A stretch of DNA of 24,722 nt, from NCBI GenBank assembly GCA_013054445.1, contig JAAMPI010000835.1, positions 1 to 24,722 of the forward strand, given 5' to 3'. The notes beneath the pieces were generated by a model that was not told the DNA's origin, did not search any database, and saw only the letters and a program-made list of their open reading frames with translations. The DNA comes from Cudoniella acicularis. Lineage: Eukaryota > Ascomycota > Leotiomycetes > Helotiales > Helotiaceae. The position numbers were made by a program, and so were the translations under genes. Within the stretch, counting starts at the first letter, position 1, and every line of letters starts with the position of its first letter. Of the stretch, positions 9,137-19,900 are shown one piece after another.

Positions 9137-10927
9137 ATGTATTTCCTTTTCCTTCCTGAAGGCAGGTTCTTCCTGGCCTCTTGTATCATTTCACTGGTAT
9201 CGGCAGGCTGTGCTCCTCCGCCCATTCCGATACGCATTGGAAATGTGACTCTTTCAAATTCAGAGACAGCGCGAGGACTAAATATCTCTGTTGGCAGTCC
9301 TCAACAACCTTTTGCATTCCTGCCTCAGTGGTAAGACTTTCACCGATTCTAGTCACAGTATCAAACTAATCATTCATCGATACTACAGGCCATTAAACAA
9401 CACCTTCATATACGGATCAAATGGCTACTGTAGCAGCAGCTGGTCTACCGCCGGATGTACAACATTTCGCGGTGGACAGTACAATCAGTTCTCCTCAATG
9501 ACCCGAGGAACAGCAAGTCCGGTTTCGTACCCAACCGATGCCTCGCCATATCCAGCACTCAACTTCATCACCGACAACTTCACGTTGAGCTCCAACGTCA
9601 CTTTAGGTGACTTCCCGATAGGAATTGTACAAGCGGATTGGGGAGAACAAGGATACTTTCCTCAGATGGCCATGGGATTGGGTGCAAACTCAACAGTTTT
9701 GAACGCGCTGAAAGCTTCAGGGCAAATCGCATCGCGGTCGTGGGGTATGTTTTGGGGCCGGACAGGAGCGACTCCAAATACTCAGCTAGATGGCAACATG
9801 GTCTTGGGGGGATATGATCGCGCCAAGGTTACTGGCGCCAACCATACGCAAAGTCTCAGCAACAGCAAGGCTTCCTGCTATACAAACATGCTCGTCACCA
9901 TCACCAACATGATTGTTAATTTTCCCAATGGGACGGATGCCAGTATTTTTGGTGGGGCTCAGTCAACGGCAATCACTGCTTGTATTGTCCCGGACTACCC
10001 GGTACTCATGACGCTTCCCACCGATCCGTACATGGACACTTTTGAAATGCTCACAAATTCAAATCTGCCGGGGAGGTCCTTTGGGTTGTACTACTATGGG
10101 ATGCTTTACGGTAGTGGTCCCGATTCAACGCCGTATGTAATCACTCTCCCGCACTTGAGGTACTCTCCGCTGACACTCTCTTTAGCTTCCAAGGCGACCT
10201 GACATTCGAACTGGATTCCGGCCTCACTATCCGCATTCCCAACGATCAACTCGTCGTTCCAAACCTCTCGATTGACCAACAGAGTGGTGCATTAATCGCA
10301 AACTCATCTACACCAGAACTCGTCATCAATGGCATCCAGCAAGTCAACGCAGATGACCTTCCCCAACTTGGCCGTCAGTTTTTGAGCAGTGCTTACGTCA
10401 TGGTCAACCAAGATTCAAACCAGTTCACGCTTTGGGCTGCGAATCCCACCTCGAAACAAGATATTGTAGCTGTCGATACCGCAAATTCCGTCGTGGACGA
10501 ATTCTGCACCGCCGATTCTGTAAGCGGACCTAGCCCCGTCTCTGGCAACTCGACCGCCAGTTCGGCACCCCAGAGCACAAGCACAACCGACGTGGCTAGC
10601 ACTTCCAGTAAGCCCTCCAGCGCAGCCATTGGAGGCATCGCCGTTGGAGTTATTGCGGTTGTTGCAGCTATTGCAGGGGTGATAATATGGTTTATGATAA
10701 GGAAGAAGAGATCTAAGGGAAGTCCGAGTGAATTGGCTGCAAGCGATGGGTTGATGCAAGGTCAAGATGGGATGTTGTCGCCTGCTGGAAACGGTGTTTC
10801 CCAGGGAGTAGATGTGAAGCCGCCGATGGAGTTGGATTCGAGTACGAGGGCGTCAGAGTTACATGGTTTTTATACTGGTGATGGTAACAAAATGCGGGTG
10901 ATTCCGGTGCAGGAGTTGCCTTCATAG
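9137..10927 (+). CDS. Membrane-anchored aspartic-peptidase-like (A1 fold) protein, probably non-catalytic
   Basis: Model join(9137..9330, 9389..10132, 10186..10927), 559 aa, with two GT-AG introns of 58 and 53 bp. ATG 9137 is the first Met; the frame continues upstream only to a TTG. Residues 1 to about 25 are a signal peptide. The pepsin-like part (about 40-415) begins with LNISVGSPQQPFAFLPQW, matching the strand before the first active-site loop, but the expected DTG is absent (LPQWPLNN, 63-69). The region where the second Asp loop should fall (about 259-275, ACIVPDYPVLMTLP) also lacks DTG/DSG. LGGYD (204-208) and many N-glycosylation sites fit the fold. A Ser/Thr-rich stalk (about 424-460), one membrane helix (about 461-484), an RKKRSK stop-transfer signal and a tail of about 70 residues follow. 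Inferred role: cell-surface binding or sensing protein rather than a protease. Confidence 0.85.
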
Positions 10928-11716
10928 TCTCACAAGCGTGGAATATGATTATTATTTTGTATTTAGAATGAATGGTAGTGTGGATAATTAGATGTATCGT
11001 CCAAGCTGGTTTTTGATGAGGGTCAATGGGAAGTGTTCTTAAACAAGGCGCATTGTAAATCGAGCGTGGACGGTCTCGAGGGTGTTTAACGGTCATATAT
11101 ACACATGTATTTTTCATATATAGATAATAGAGTCAAACAAAACAATCAAACTAGACACACCACTAAGTTTTCTGTACAGGACACACCGGTGTGGAGTGGT
11201 GTGTTCAGAGCTTGTTTAAAATTGTTGCCTAACTGGCGCCTTACATACCATACATTCAAAACACATGGATTATGAGAAGTGAGACCTTAGCTTCACGAAA
11301 CACTAATTCTTTCTTAATTACAGCCTATGAAGCGGGGTAATAACGATCGATTCGATTAAAAGAGAGAAGTGAGAGCAGAGGGCTGGCTAGCTAAATACAC
11401 GTGCCGAGTGGCGAAGTGATCGACAAAAAGAGCGATAATAAAGGAAGCTATTCGGACCTTCTGCCCTTACGTACGTCACTAGTTTAGGGCCTGACCACCC
11501 AGCTGCCTTGACATAATTGCAGCCTTACCCCACTACTGTTTCTGTGCACCCACATGGCACAACCACCCCAAAAGCGGGCCAATCCAGCTCAGCAATATCA
11601 TCATCTCCCTCACAACTCCGGAGCAACCTCTTTTCCGGGGTCTGCCGCCTCTGCCTCCTAAATAACTCGATATGCCTGTTAATCCAGGTGAGCTTATCGA
11701 GTCCTAGCAAACAGGT
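10928..11716. other. intergenic, with one strong inverted repeat
   Basis: No supported gene. It contains the 3' flank of the peptidase-like gene, a nested palindrome (11156-11203) and, near 11500-11716, leader-like sequence of the next gene. An ATG at 11672 opens a frame that closes at a TAG within 11 codons; it could be an upstream ORF or a first exon that I could not connect with a normal-sized intron. Confidence 0.5.
11156..11203. repeat. nested palindrome downstream of the peptidase-like gene
   Basis: CACACCACT (11156-11164) and AGTGGTGTG (11195-11203) are a perfect 9-bp inverted repeat. Inside the right part of the loop sits a perfect 12-bp palindrome, CACACCGGTGTG (11182-11193). It lies about 230 bp past the stop codon of the peptidase-like gene. 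Confidence 0.7.
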
Positions 11717-12551
11717 ATGGAATTCGATAAGGCGAAGCTGAGACAGGGTAAGTTTGAGGTTTTGACAAAGTTTTTAAATATTATAACTGGACTAGGCACT
11801 GATGCGGGCGTGGATTGGGATAAGAGGTATGCACTAGTTTCGTTGTCCTGTCGTTCTCTGCTTATGCTTCATTCATGTTTTTTGGTGCTTCACTTTGGTC
11901 AATATGGGAATGTTTTACTTTCCACAATCTTCAGCGCTATTTCTATTACATTCAAAAGCGAAGCTTATCACACCCACTAGCAAAGAAGAACTCTACGAGT
12001 TCTCCCGTCTCGAAACAACTGAGTTCTACCCAACGGAAACTTATATCACCAAATGGCTGGAATCAGACCCGGTCACAAGCTTCATGAGAAGGACCCGCTA
12101 CCGCAAGCCCGTCTACATCATCACGAGTATCAAAGTCGTCACTAGGGCAAAAGTCAAATCTAAGAACATCAACAGCCACGGCGGCCAGCTAGGTTTTGAA
12201 GTTGACGGCACGCTGCTTGGAGGTGCACCCGTAAATATTGAACCAAATGTAGAGGGGAAGAGAGAAGATAAAGAAGATATGAGTTGGAAGGAGTCAAGTG
12301 ACTTTGTATTTGCGTTTAGAGTTCGGAGGATCAGGGTGGAGAAGAAGACGAAGGAAACAAGGCATGAGGATTATCGGACGGGAGTTGCGTTGGATACGGA
12401 CGCTGCACAAAAAGAGGGGCAAGATGTGCCTTTTGAACCATTTGCCTTGAAGATGGTAAATGAGGTTGATATGAAGGAGATTGGAGACAAGTTTGACGAT
12501 GTGGAGGTTACCGATGGCGATGGTATCGTTGTTTGTGCGGTGCCTAAGTAA
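11717..12551 (+). CDS. Fungal protein of unknown function, 226 aa
   Basis: Model join(11717..11826, 11981..12551) with one 154-bp GT-AG intron (GTATGC...CCACTAG). The acceptor at 11980 is the one that keeps the frame open; two earlier AGs lead to a stop. Joining gives continuous sequence across ...GVDWDK|SKEELYEF.... No signal peptide or membrane segment, so probably cytosolic. Visible blocks: an amphipathic N-terminus (LRQGKFEVLTKFLNIITGLG, 8-27), RLETTEFYPT (46-55), a hydrophobic KPVYIITSIKVV strand pair (79-90), a GG-containing beta-type stretch (104-123), SSDFVFAFRVRRIRV (142-156) and an acidic C-terminus. The pattern resembles a widespread group of uncharacterised ascomycete proteins, but I cannot name a domain or function. 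The start could be further upstream if a 5' exon exists. Confidence 0.75.
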
Positions 12552-13685
12552 TATTTCGGCGATGGAATGATGCTGTGAAGACAGAAACCGGGGTTCATAT
12601 CCCTAAGCAGTAGTTCGTAACCTGTAATATGTTTTGATTCGTCCATGCCGCGCCCGAATTCAAAACATGGGAATTTATGATGAAACAGAACACTGCCAGA
12701 GTGAAATTTTAATAAAGCTTCATATTTATTATGAGTTCTTTAATGCATCTTCAATCCCAGTACTAACATACGTTTCTCCTTCTCCAAAATGCCACGACGT
12801 TGTTCTCGCTAATTTGCAGGGAACCCTCCCCTATACTTTAGCGAACAGCCCTTGAAACTTCATCCGGCCATCCCCTCCGCCAGGACGAGCTACAAACGCC
12901 TCGCGATAAAAATACAACCATGAAATAAAAATCTATAATTCTTTTATACGATTATAGCTAAGATAAATACTTTCTGTTTCAAATTCTAAAAGTATTCTGT
13001 ATTGTGATGTTAGATGACTTTTGCGACATTTATTTTAAGTGCAAGCCTAGCTATGGTGGAGAGGAGGCCGGCATTCAGCGCGTCAATTTCAACAACAAAA
13101 CGTAAGTACTACTTATTAATAAGCATTAGTCACACTTCTAACAATTCCTCTCGACAGTTATTTTTTGATTATTTTTCATTGGTATATTAAAAAAAACCGA
13201 GTTAATGATTTCACACAAAATATTACGATATTACCCCTTAATTTTGAGATTTTTAAGGGGGGCGGCAGGAGAGAGAGGCTCTTTTTCGCGAAATTCATGT
13301 CATGAATTATTAATATAGGCTTATAACTCAAGTACTTTGATTCACTAAATTATAAATTAATAATATATATTCACGCGGTTAGCCGACCTTATTACTAAAA
13401 ATATAACATAAGTAATGATTTGCTTCTAAGTTAGTGTTGATTACCTGCTATAATTCAATATAATCTCGTGTTTCTGTTTAGACTACAAATATAAGTTTAT
13501 ACTCTTATTAGATTTCAGACCAACACTAGATTTCGGACCAGGAAGTTCGCGAGGTCTACTTAATACCTTAATTCTGGAACAATATATTATTTCTCAGATA
13601 TATAGATACATATATAAAATCTACCTGCTACCGAAGAATTCCACAAAGACTCGACAGGTCGGTAACCCGCCCTCTAGCAAATAGG
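12552..13685. other. intergenic, AT-rich in the second half, no supported gene
   Basis: From about 12900 to 13640 base composition becomes strongly AT-rich, with long A/T runs, TA-rich stretches and two short direct repeats (AGATTTCRGACCA near 13511 and 13530). This fits an old, eroded transposon or RIP-affected patch just upstream of the NmrA-like pseudogene, though no transposon domain or terminal repeat could be recognised. Confidence 0.5.
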
Positions 13686-14861
13686 ATGAAGGTGGCCATA
13701 GTTAGTGCGACTGGTGAAACTAGCCAGTCAATTACAAACACGTTACTTGAATCGCCGGAGCATTTCATAAGTAGTAACTTTACCGCGCAGTTTCTCTATA
13801 AAAACTACCTACCTACCTACCTAACAATAAAAACAATATCGCTAGGAACTCACCGCTCTCACGCGACCTTCCTCCCTAACGAAAAACGAAGTAACTTCCC
13901 TGCGCGCTCGCAGCGTGAAAGTGATCGCGGTAGATCTCAGCAAACCAGGAAAGCATATCGTTGACTTGCTGGCTGGCATCGATGTCGTTATCTGTTGTGT
14001 CATCCCGCACGCCGTCCAGGAGCAGATTACCTTGGCCACAGCAGCTAAAAACGCAGGCGTAAAACGGTTCGTGTCTAGTTTTTGGGGACCGGTTATGCCC
14101 CCAAGGCGGTTGTTGAGCATAAAAGAGAAGGCGAGGTGTGCAGAGAGGCTATTACGCTTAGACCACCCTACCCAGGGAGCATATCTATATATATGATATA
14201 ACCCCATCCCTAGAAAAAGGCTAAATTAACAAGCATCGGAAAGAGGATGGTCTAGATCATGTCAAGCGCCTTTATCTTCCATACACCACGATCGACGTTG
14301 GCTGGTGGTACCAATTAGCACTTCTACGACTCTCATCGGGCAAGATTGACTCGCTGTACCCGTACCGATGAAAGCGCTCTGCAGAGACGGCAACACTGCC
14401 ATGGCTCTGACCGACATGAGAGACATCGGCCGTTACGTTGCCCGCATCACCGTCAATCCACAAACCTTAAACAAGATAGTTTTCGCGCACGGTGAGATGT
14501 GGACCCAAAATCGTATCTGGGATCTACTGCAAAGCGTTTCGGGCGAAGAGGTTCCTAAAGAATACGTGGGTTATCTTTTATATATGTGCATTATTCGCAG
14601 AACTTAGCTAATATAAGCCTCGCGCGCGGTTCATAGGCATCCCCCTCTCAAATCCTAGCCACCGCCAGCTCCGCCAAAGAAGCAATTACCTGAGGTGAAA
14701 CTGATTTCCTGACCCAATTGCAACTGAATGGGGGGTAATACAGGTATTCGTGGGGTATCAGAGGCGATAATACTCCCGATCGTGCAAAGTATCTTGGCTA
14801 CCTAGATGATAAGGAGCTTTACCCCGATATCAGCGCGCTGAAATTCGAGGACTATGTCTGA
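13686..14861 (+). pseudogene. NmrA-like / isoflavone-reductase-like NAD(P)-binding protein, decayed
   Basis: Pieces of one protein appear in order. An N-terminal Rossmann motif, MKVAIVSATGETSQS (13686-13766), carries Ser where GATGxxG glycines are expected. Next come ELTALTRPSS...LLAGIDVV...AAKNAGVKRFV (13846-14130), LYLPYTTIDVGWWYQ...GKID (about 14234-14368), RDGNTAMALTDMRDIGRYVARI...GEEVPKEYV (to about 14568), and a C-terminal RGDNTP...YLGYLDDKELYPD...FEDYV ending at TGA 14859-14861. Defects: the first intron (13767-13845) has ATAAGT where GTAAGT is expected; the second (14131-14233) would need a GC donor; a frameshift lies near TGA 14369-14371; more stops occur at 14691 and 14736. Intact relatives are about 300-aa NADPH-binding oxidoreductases or redox sensors. 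This copy is very unlikely to make a full protein. Confidence 0.85.
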
Positions 14862-15904
14862 GATGTTGTAAAGGGGACGGCTAGGAGAATTTATGATGAG
14901 AGAGGAATGGAAGTTTTGATGTACTGCTTTGGTGTTGTTTGTTGATCTAGGAAACAATGATTTGATTTTGATTTGATTTGATATCATGTCCTATCCTGCC
15001 CTGTCTTGCTCCACCATAGCCCGAAATGTCAATCCCGATCCCGCCTCCTCCCATCCCGACCTGACCCGACCCGACCTGACCCGACCTGACCCGAGCCTGA
15101 CTCCCCCGAGTTTTAAACCCGAGGGGCAACCCGACCCCAACCCCCACTCACCTCCTCCCGCACGTGCGATACTCTAAATATAAACACCACCACCACACAC
15201 ACTGACGAAGCAAATTATTGGAATACCGGTAGAAGAAATTTCCCACACCCCCACCAGTCCGCATTTACCTTATCTCCCTTATAACACCTTTGCATTTATT
15301 ACCCTTACTTTCTGTACTTCCCGTACCTCCTACACCTCCCCTCCTTCGTTAACAAAGAAGCTACAAGTTAAAAAAACGAGTGCAGGACCCACCATATATC
15401 ACATATATCAAACACTCTATTCCAAAACTCGATTTCAACCCTCGACGTTCATTGTATACAATACAATACAATAAATACACTACTGTAGTATAAAAGCCAT
15501 CCCCTAATCAATCCATCAAGGAGTGTGTAGCCATCCCCCCCGTCCCTCTCTGCCTGTCCCCAATACTCCCTCAATACCACACCACACTACCTCGTCAAAA
15601 GCAAAAGAAATCCAATATCTACAACCCCAAACACGATCTCTAATCCTCCACAATATAATTCGCACCCCAACAATGGGAGCAAGCATTATGCGCTGCAAAT
15701 GCAAACCAAACGAAACCAAGTCAACCGAACCAAAATGAAATAAAGAGAAAAGAAAGAATTCTATATGGTATAGGTAAAAGGAAACCCCGGCTTTTTCGTC
15801 TGAAGTTCTGTCTGTCTGTCAATCAAAGGATCAATTGCTTGCTTTCTAGTCTTTTTTCTTTTCTGTCATGACACATTCTCTCCTGAAAAAGGAATAGATA
15901 AGAT
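14862..15904. other. intergenic with a tandem repeat and a pyrimidine-rich tract
   Basis: No supported gene. It contains a CCTGACCCGA-type minisatellite (15055-15100), then a long C/T-rich tract (about 15240-15350 and 15500-15600) of the kind found in fungal promoters and leaders, and a very short ORF at 15673-15738. The right end is the 3' flank of the minus-strand gene ending at 15905. Confidence 0.5.
15055..15100. repeat. short minisatellite, CCTGACCCGA-type unit
   Basis: About four imperfect copies of a 10-bp CCTGACCCGA unit, with a CCCGA half-unit inserted between two of them, ending in CCGAGCCTGA. The strand is cytosine-rich and guanine-poor. The unit does not match the fungal telomere repeat. 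Confidence 0.75.
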
Positions 15905-16934
15905 TTAAATCCTTGCCAAGCTCCCCTTAGCAGCTCTCGCCGACCGTGCTCTAAATTGCTCCCGGAATTGCATCCTCCCAAAGGTGCCATAGGCAATGGT
16001 GGCAATAAACAGGATAGTCCAGATCCCGGTGATGATACCGCCGATGGGGAAGATGAGGATGTTGAGACCGGGGACGACGAAGAGGGTTCCGTTTTGGACG
16101 ACGAGGGTTTGGATTGGGGCAATGACTTGGCTTTTTGTGGGAGTTACTTGGGCGGAGAAAACGCCGTTGACAAAGGTTGCTTCTGACGAGGAGAGGGTCG
16201 TGTTGATGGTTTGCCCGGTGGCGTTAACAGCAGACAGGGTGACGGCTGGGACGAGAACTTGTTGGAGATCGGCACTGTGAAAAGGGTTGGGTTAGTGGGA
16301 TTCCCATATAAGTAGAGGGAAATACTTACGTTCCCATGTTTGCTGACAAAAGGTTCGCGTTGATCTGTCCGACGAAGGCATATGATTGTGCCATTGTTGG
16401 AACAGGGGCCGTCTGTCTCTTTTCCATCGCACCAGCTCTTGGCCACGAAATCAGCGACTCGCGACCCGCTTCCGTTCGCTTCATGTTTCCTCCAAATGTC
16501 GACGAGTTTACGGCTTGTACCGTTGCTCCATTATACACAAGTCCAACATTCACGTTCTGCGTGGCAATATTGGCAAAGGATCCCGTTGGTGCGCTAATCG
16601 TATATAATCGCAAATCGGCCTCGAAAACTCCAGTTGAATTGTCCAAAAATGGCAAGTTATAACACACTGCCATTCCTGATGGGTTGCTTGCCACCCCATT
16701 TAAAGCCTCCAACGCTGTTGTACATGCCAATTCCGTCGCTGCATCCCATGCCGTCACATTCATCGTAGGTACTGTTGGTGTCTGCCTCCGTCCTATCGGC
16801 TCCACGATCCTATCCACATATCTCTTCATGCTCTCCTCCATCGACTCCACTCTTCGAACTATTTGCCCTGCATTGCTAACGATACCGGCAGAAACCTGGC
16901 TGATGAGAAGAGAAGTTGCCAATGTTGTCCACAT
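15905..16934 (-). CDS. Secretory single-pass membrane protein of unknown function
   Basis: Model complement(join(15905..16274, 16330..16934)), 324 aa, with one 55-bp GT-AG intron. ATG 16934 opens a clear signal peptide (MWTTLATSLLISQVSAG). A segment ending in GRRQ (about 49) and internal MEKRQ and MKR sites resemble Kex2-type dibasic cleavage points. The middle contains a two-Cys block (ACTTALEAL...AVCYNLPFLDNSTGVFEADLRLY, about 70-108). The C-terminal part has N-glycosylation sites, one hydrophobic helix (about 273-296, LNILIFPIGGIITGIWTILF) and a basic 25-residue tail. The likely topology is signal peptide, extracellular domain, membrane helix, cytosolic tail. The FLDNSTGVFEADLRLY block looks like part of a conserved ascomycete family, but I know of no assigned function. 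Location is inferred as secretory pathway or plasma membrane. Confidence 0.85.
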
Positions 16935-19900
16935 CTTGACGGTTGTATAATATAATATGTAATTGAAGAATCGAAGAAGGGAGAAGCGGAGTCGACGTCT
17001 TAGAGAATGATGGTTGATTATCCGGCCGCGCGGCTGTAGAACGTATTGAAGGAATGTGGGTGAGTCGTTACAGCGTCAACTGAACAGCTACACAAAGAAC
17101 AAAAGGCCAAGCAGCAAAGAAGGACTGATAAGGGGCCTGCCCAAGAAGTAAAGGGGAGAGCGGCCTCTTGATGTTTTGTTTCCTAGCCCAGGTCAACAAA
17201 ATAAGATTGAGGTAAAAGATTATACAAGGAGGAAGAGTAAGAATAGAATAGAACTAGAAGGTGACAAGAGAGGCGTCGGGGGAGAAGCCCTAGCTGGAAC
17301 AAAACATCATGCGTTCATTGCAGACGTACGACGAGTTCAAGGCTGGAAAGGGAGATTGACAACGGGCTCAAACCTGGGAATGTGACCAGGAGGACTTTGA
17401 TGGCGTGAGGGACGTGAGAGATGTCCTCGCTAGAGGGGGTGAAGCACAAATCTCGGAGACTTGATACCAATGCTGGCAGAGCTTGGCGGAGACAGAGCCA
17501 TGCCATACACTAGATGCCGGAGACTGGAGCTGGAAGGGGAGCAGCACGGAGCCCTTGAGGCGCTGAGTGGGTCTGCCATCGCGGCCTTGTGGAGCATGGG
17601 AGTTGAAGAGATGAGAGAGAGGTATTGGAGGGGGGTTCTCCGGCAGAAAGACGAGCGCTGGGTGGTTGACGCTGGGTGATGTCGGTGGACGGTGGTTGCG
17701 ACAGGCCGGCGGTGTCCAGTCTCTTTCTCTTCAGCAGCGGTCTGGTCTCCTCGCGGCCCTAGGTCCTTCACGTTCTGCTCCAGCATCAGCATGAATGAAA
17801 CCACTGATCGCCTGTCCTTGATACAATCTGGCGGTGCTGGACGTTCGGAATACGTGCCAAGGGTCGCTAATGGCCTGCGCACAGAGATGTTGCCGGGATG
17901 TGGCAGCAACTCTAAACGGCCTGCTGCCCTGTGGCCCCCAGAGGCTGAGAATATCGTTACGGAAGCCTTTGGCGTAGACCTTGATTGGGTGGCAGAGCGT
18001 GGCAGAGCGGGGCAGGCACTTTGGCGCTGGGAGTGGCGTGGCCATCACTGGTAGAGAGCAGAGGGTTCGAGAGACCGCACGGGAATTGCAAAACGATGCT
18101 GGTCAGAGGGTGAAGCCAGTCGTGTGTCATCGAGCGCTTGTTGTTTTCGCTTAGCATGGGCCAGCAAGGGCTTGCGGTCGAATGACTAAGGAGGCCAGAT
18201 AGCCGAGCAAATGGCGCATGGCGATATGGCGCCTTCCCTCCCTTTCTGCAACATCGTTGAATAACCGCGGCCGCGGGTAAGGCCGTTCGTTGGACTGAGC
18301 CTCTTCTGCACCAAATGACGGCGCCACGCGCTGCACTCCAGGCCACTGGATTGCGAGTACAAAGTCTCTTCGTACAACAACATCACGCGATGAGACTTTA
18401 GAAAGTAGATGGATCATTAAACTTCCAACGGCGGCTACAGTACGAAGTATTGATACCTGATGGCAGTGCTGGCAGTGGATGGCAGAGGACATTGGCAAAT
18501 CTGAAGTTTCTGAGGGCTTGTTGGTTTGAGGTCCGAGAGAAGAGGTCGCTCGGCATCTTCACCTGTTCCGCATCCCCCGCTCCGAGGAGTCCGGGTTTGC
18601 AGGCTTGCACTCTGCGCACTCTGCACTCTGAGTCTTTGGCATCTAGAATCATTTCATTCTTCTGAGTTGTTCCTCCAAGTTTCTAAAAGCGCCAGCATGC
18701 ACCTCTACAACATTCACAATTCACCAGTGACATCTCTACGTGTTGCAGGTGAAATTACAGACGAACACCTGCGTGGTCACCCACATTGCTTATTGAGCTT
18801 GTTATTATTCCCTAGTGACAACTTTTCCCGGAGGTCAAAACCAACTGCAGAGGCGGCATCGCCCTATTCAGTACATTTCTGCCGAAACGTGACTCCTGAT
18901 CGGCTCAGGGTATATCCGCTCTGGCACTCATCCCAGGTTCCCCAAAACTTCCAAGTTTCCGACAGCCCAACTCCATGAATCAAGGACGGTTTTAATTTCC
19001 TCGTCCGCGTGGACCTGGAACTAAATTTGGCTTTCTTATTCGTCAAGGACAACGATGAGGATGAGGACGAGTTGCGAACTGGGATGAGCGTCATTGGAGC
19101 CGTTGATGGTTGAGCAGTTGATGCTCCCAGCACCCATTCAACGACCCATCTTTTACTGGAATTGGCCAGTAGCAGCACAGTAAACTGTCAACACTATCTC
19201 TGCAGAACGCTCGAGGCCTTGAGAATCCCAGAATCCCGGGTCGAATACCACGAAACAGCCACTAACAACTGGCAAACTCTCCTGAGCCTACTCGGCTCCT
19301 ATTCCCCTTCACGCTTCCAAAGTCCATAACTTTAACTGACGCAGTCAAAACAAGCTTTCGATCAATGTTATCATTCAAATGAAGTGGAGATCTCGCCCTA
19401 CGAAAATTAGAATTATCGGTACTCAATTCGCATCGCATGGCGACGACGGGTCGAAGCCGCGAGTTGCAATCCACTGCCCCCATCATGGTCCCATCATTCT
19501 GTGGCCACGCAAGCTTTTCTTCCCCGATGATAAAAAGTCTTGTTTCACTGATCTACGATCATCTAAATTGGGGAGTTGGTCCATGAGATGATCGGTGAAG
19601 GGGACATGTCAGCGCACGCGTATCATTAGACTTTTGCATAGTGTTGTTTGCGGAGTTCATCCCCACTTTGTTCACGGCAGCTATTTTTGACATTTGAGGT
19701 TTCAGGGCATCAGAAAAAGGAGAGTGGCTTCATTTCCATGTCATCGTGCGAGAAATTGAGAATGATCGAGCGATCTTTTCTCGAGGCAAGTGCATGTCAT
19801 CACTCAAGAGTTAAGGGATCGAGAGAAATATCAGTGATTAAGTTCTGAATTAAGGCCAGTAGCCATTCTCTTACGTTATCTTGGGTATCATCCTGCATCT

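Noticed and set aside
11717..12551. Fungal gasdermin-like (RCD-1/HET-Q1) identity for the 226-aa protein
   Set aside because: Size and beta-rich pattern are vaguely similar, but I could not match any specific motif.
13100..13650. Tc1/mariner-type transposon in the AT-rich stretch
   Set aside because: No paired terminal inverted repeats or transposase fragment could be found; only the base composition is suggestive.
13807..13822. CTAC tetranucleotide run as a microsatellite
   Set aside because: Only about four units, and it lies within the first intron of the NmrA-like pseudogene near the branch site, so it is not worth a separate entry.
17430..17909. 159-codon ORF on the minus strand
   Set aside because: The translation is low-complexity and Ser/Arg/Pro-rich with no domain, and it overlaps equally long ORFs on the other strand. 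The GC-rich context makes chance ORFs likely.
18061..18085. Possible tRNA T-loop (GGGTTCGAGAGACC)
   Set aside because: No acceptor stem, D-arm or anticodon arm could be placed around it.
18526..18978. 150-codon ORF on the plus strand
   Set aside because: No recognisable motif, no coherent intron model, and an overlapping minus-strand ORF at its 3' end.
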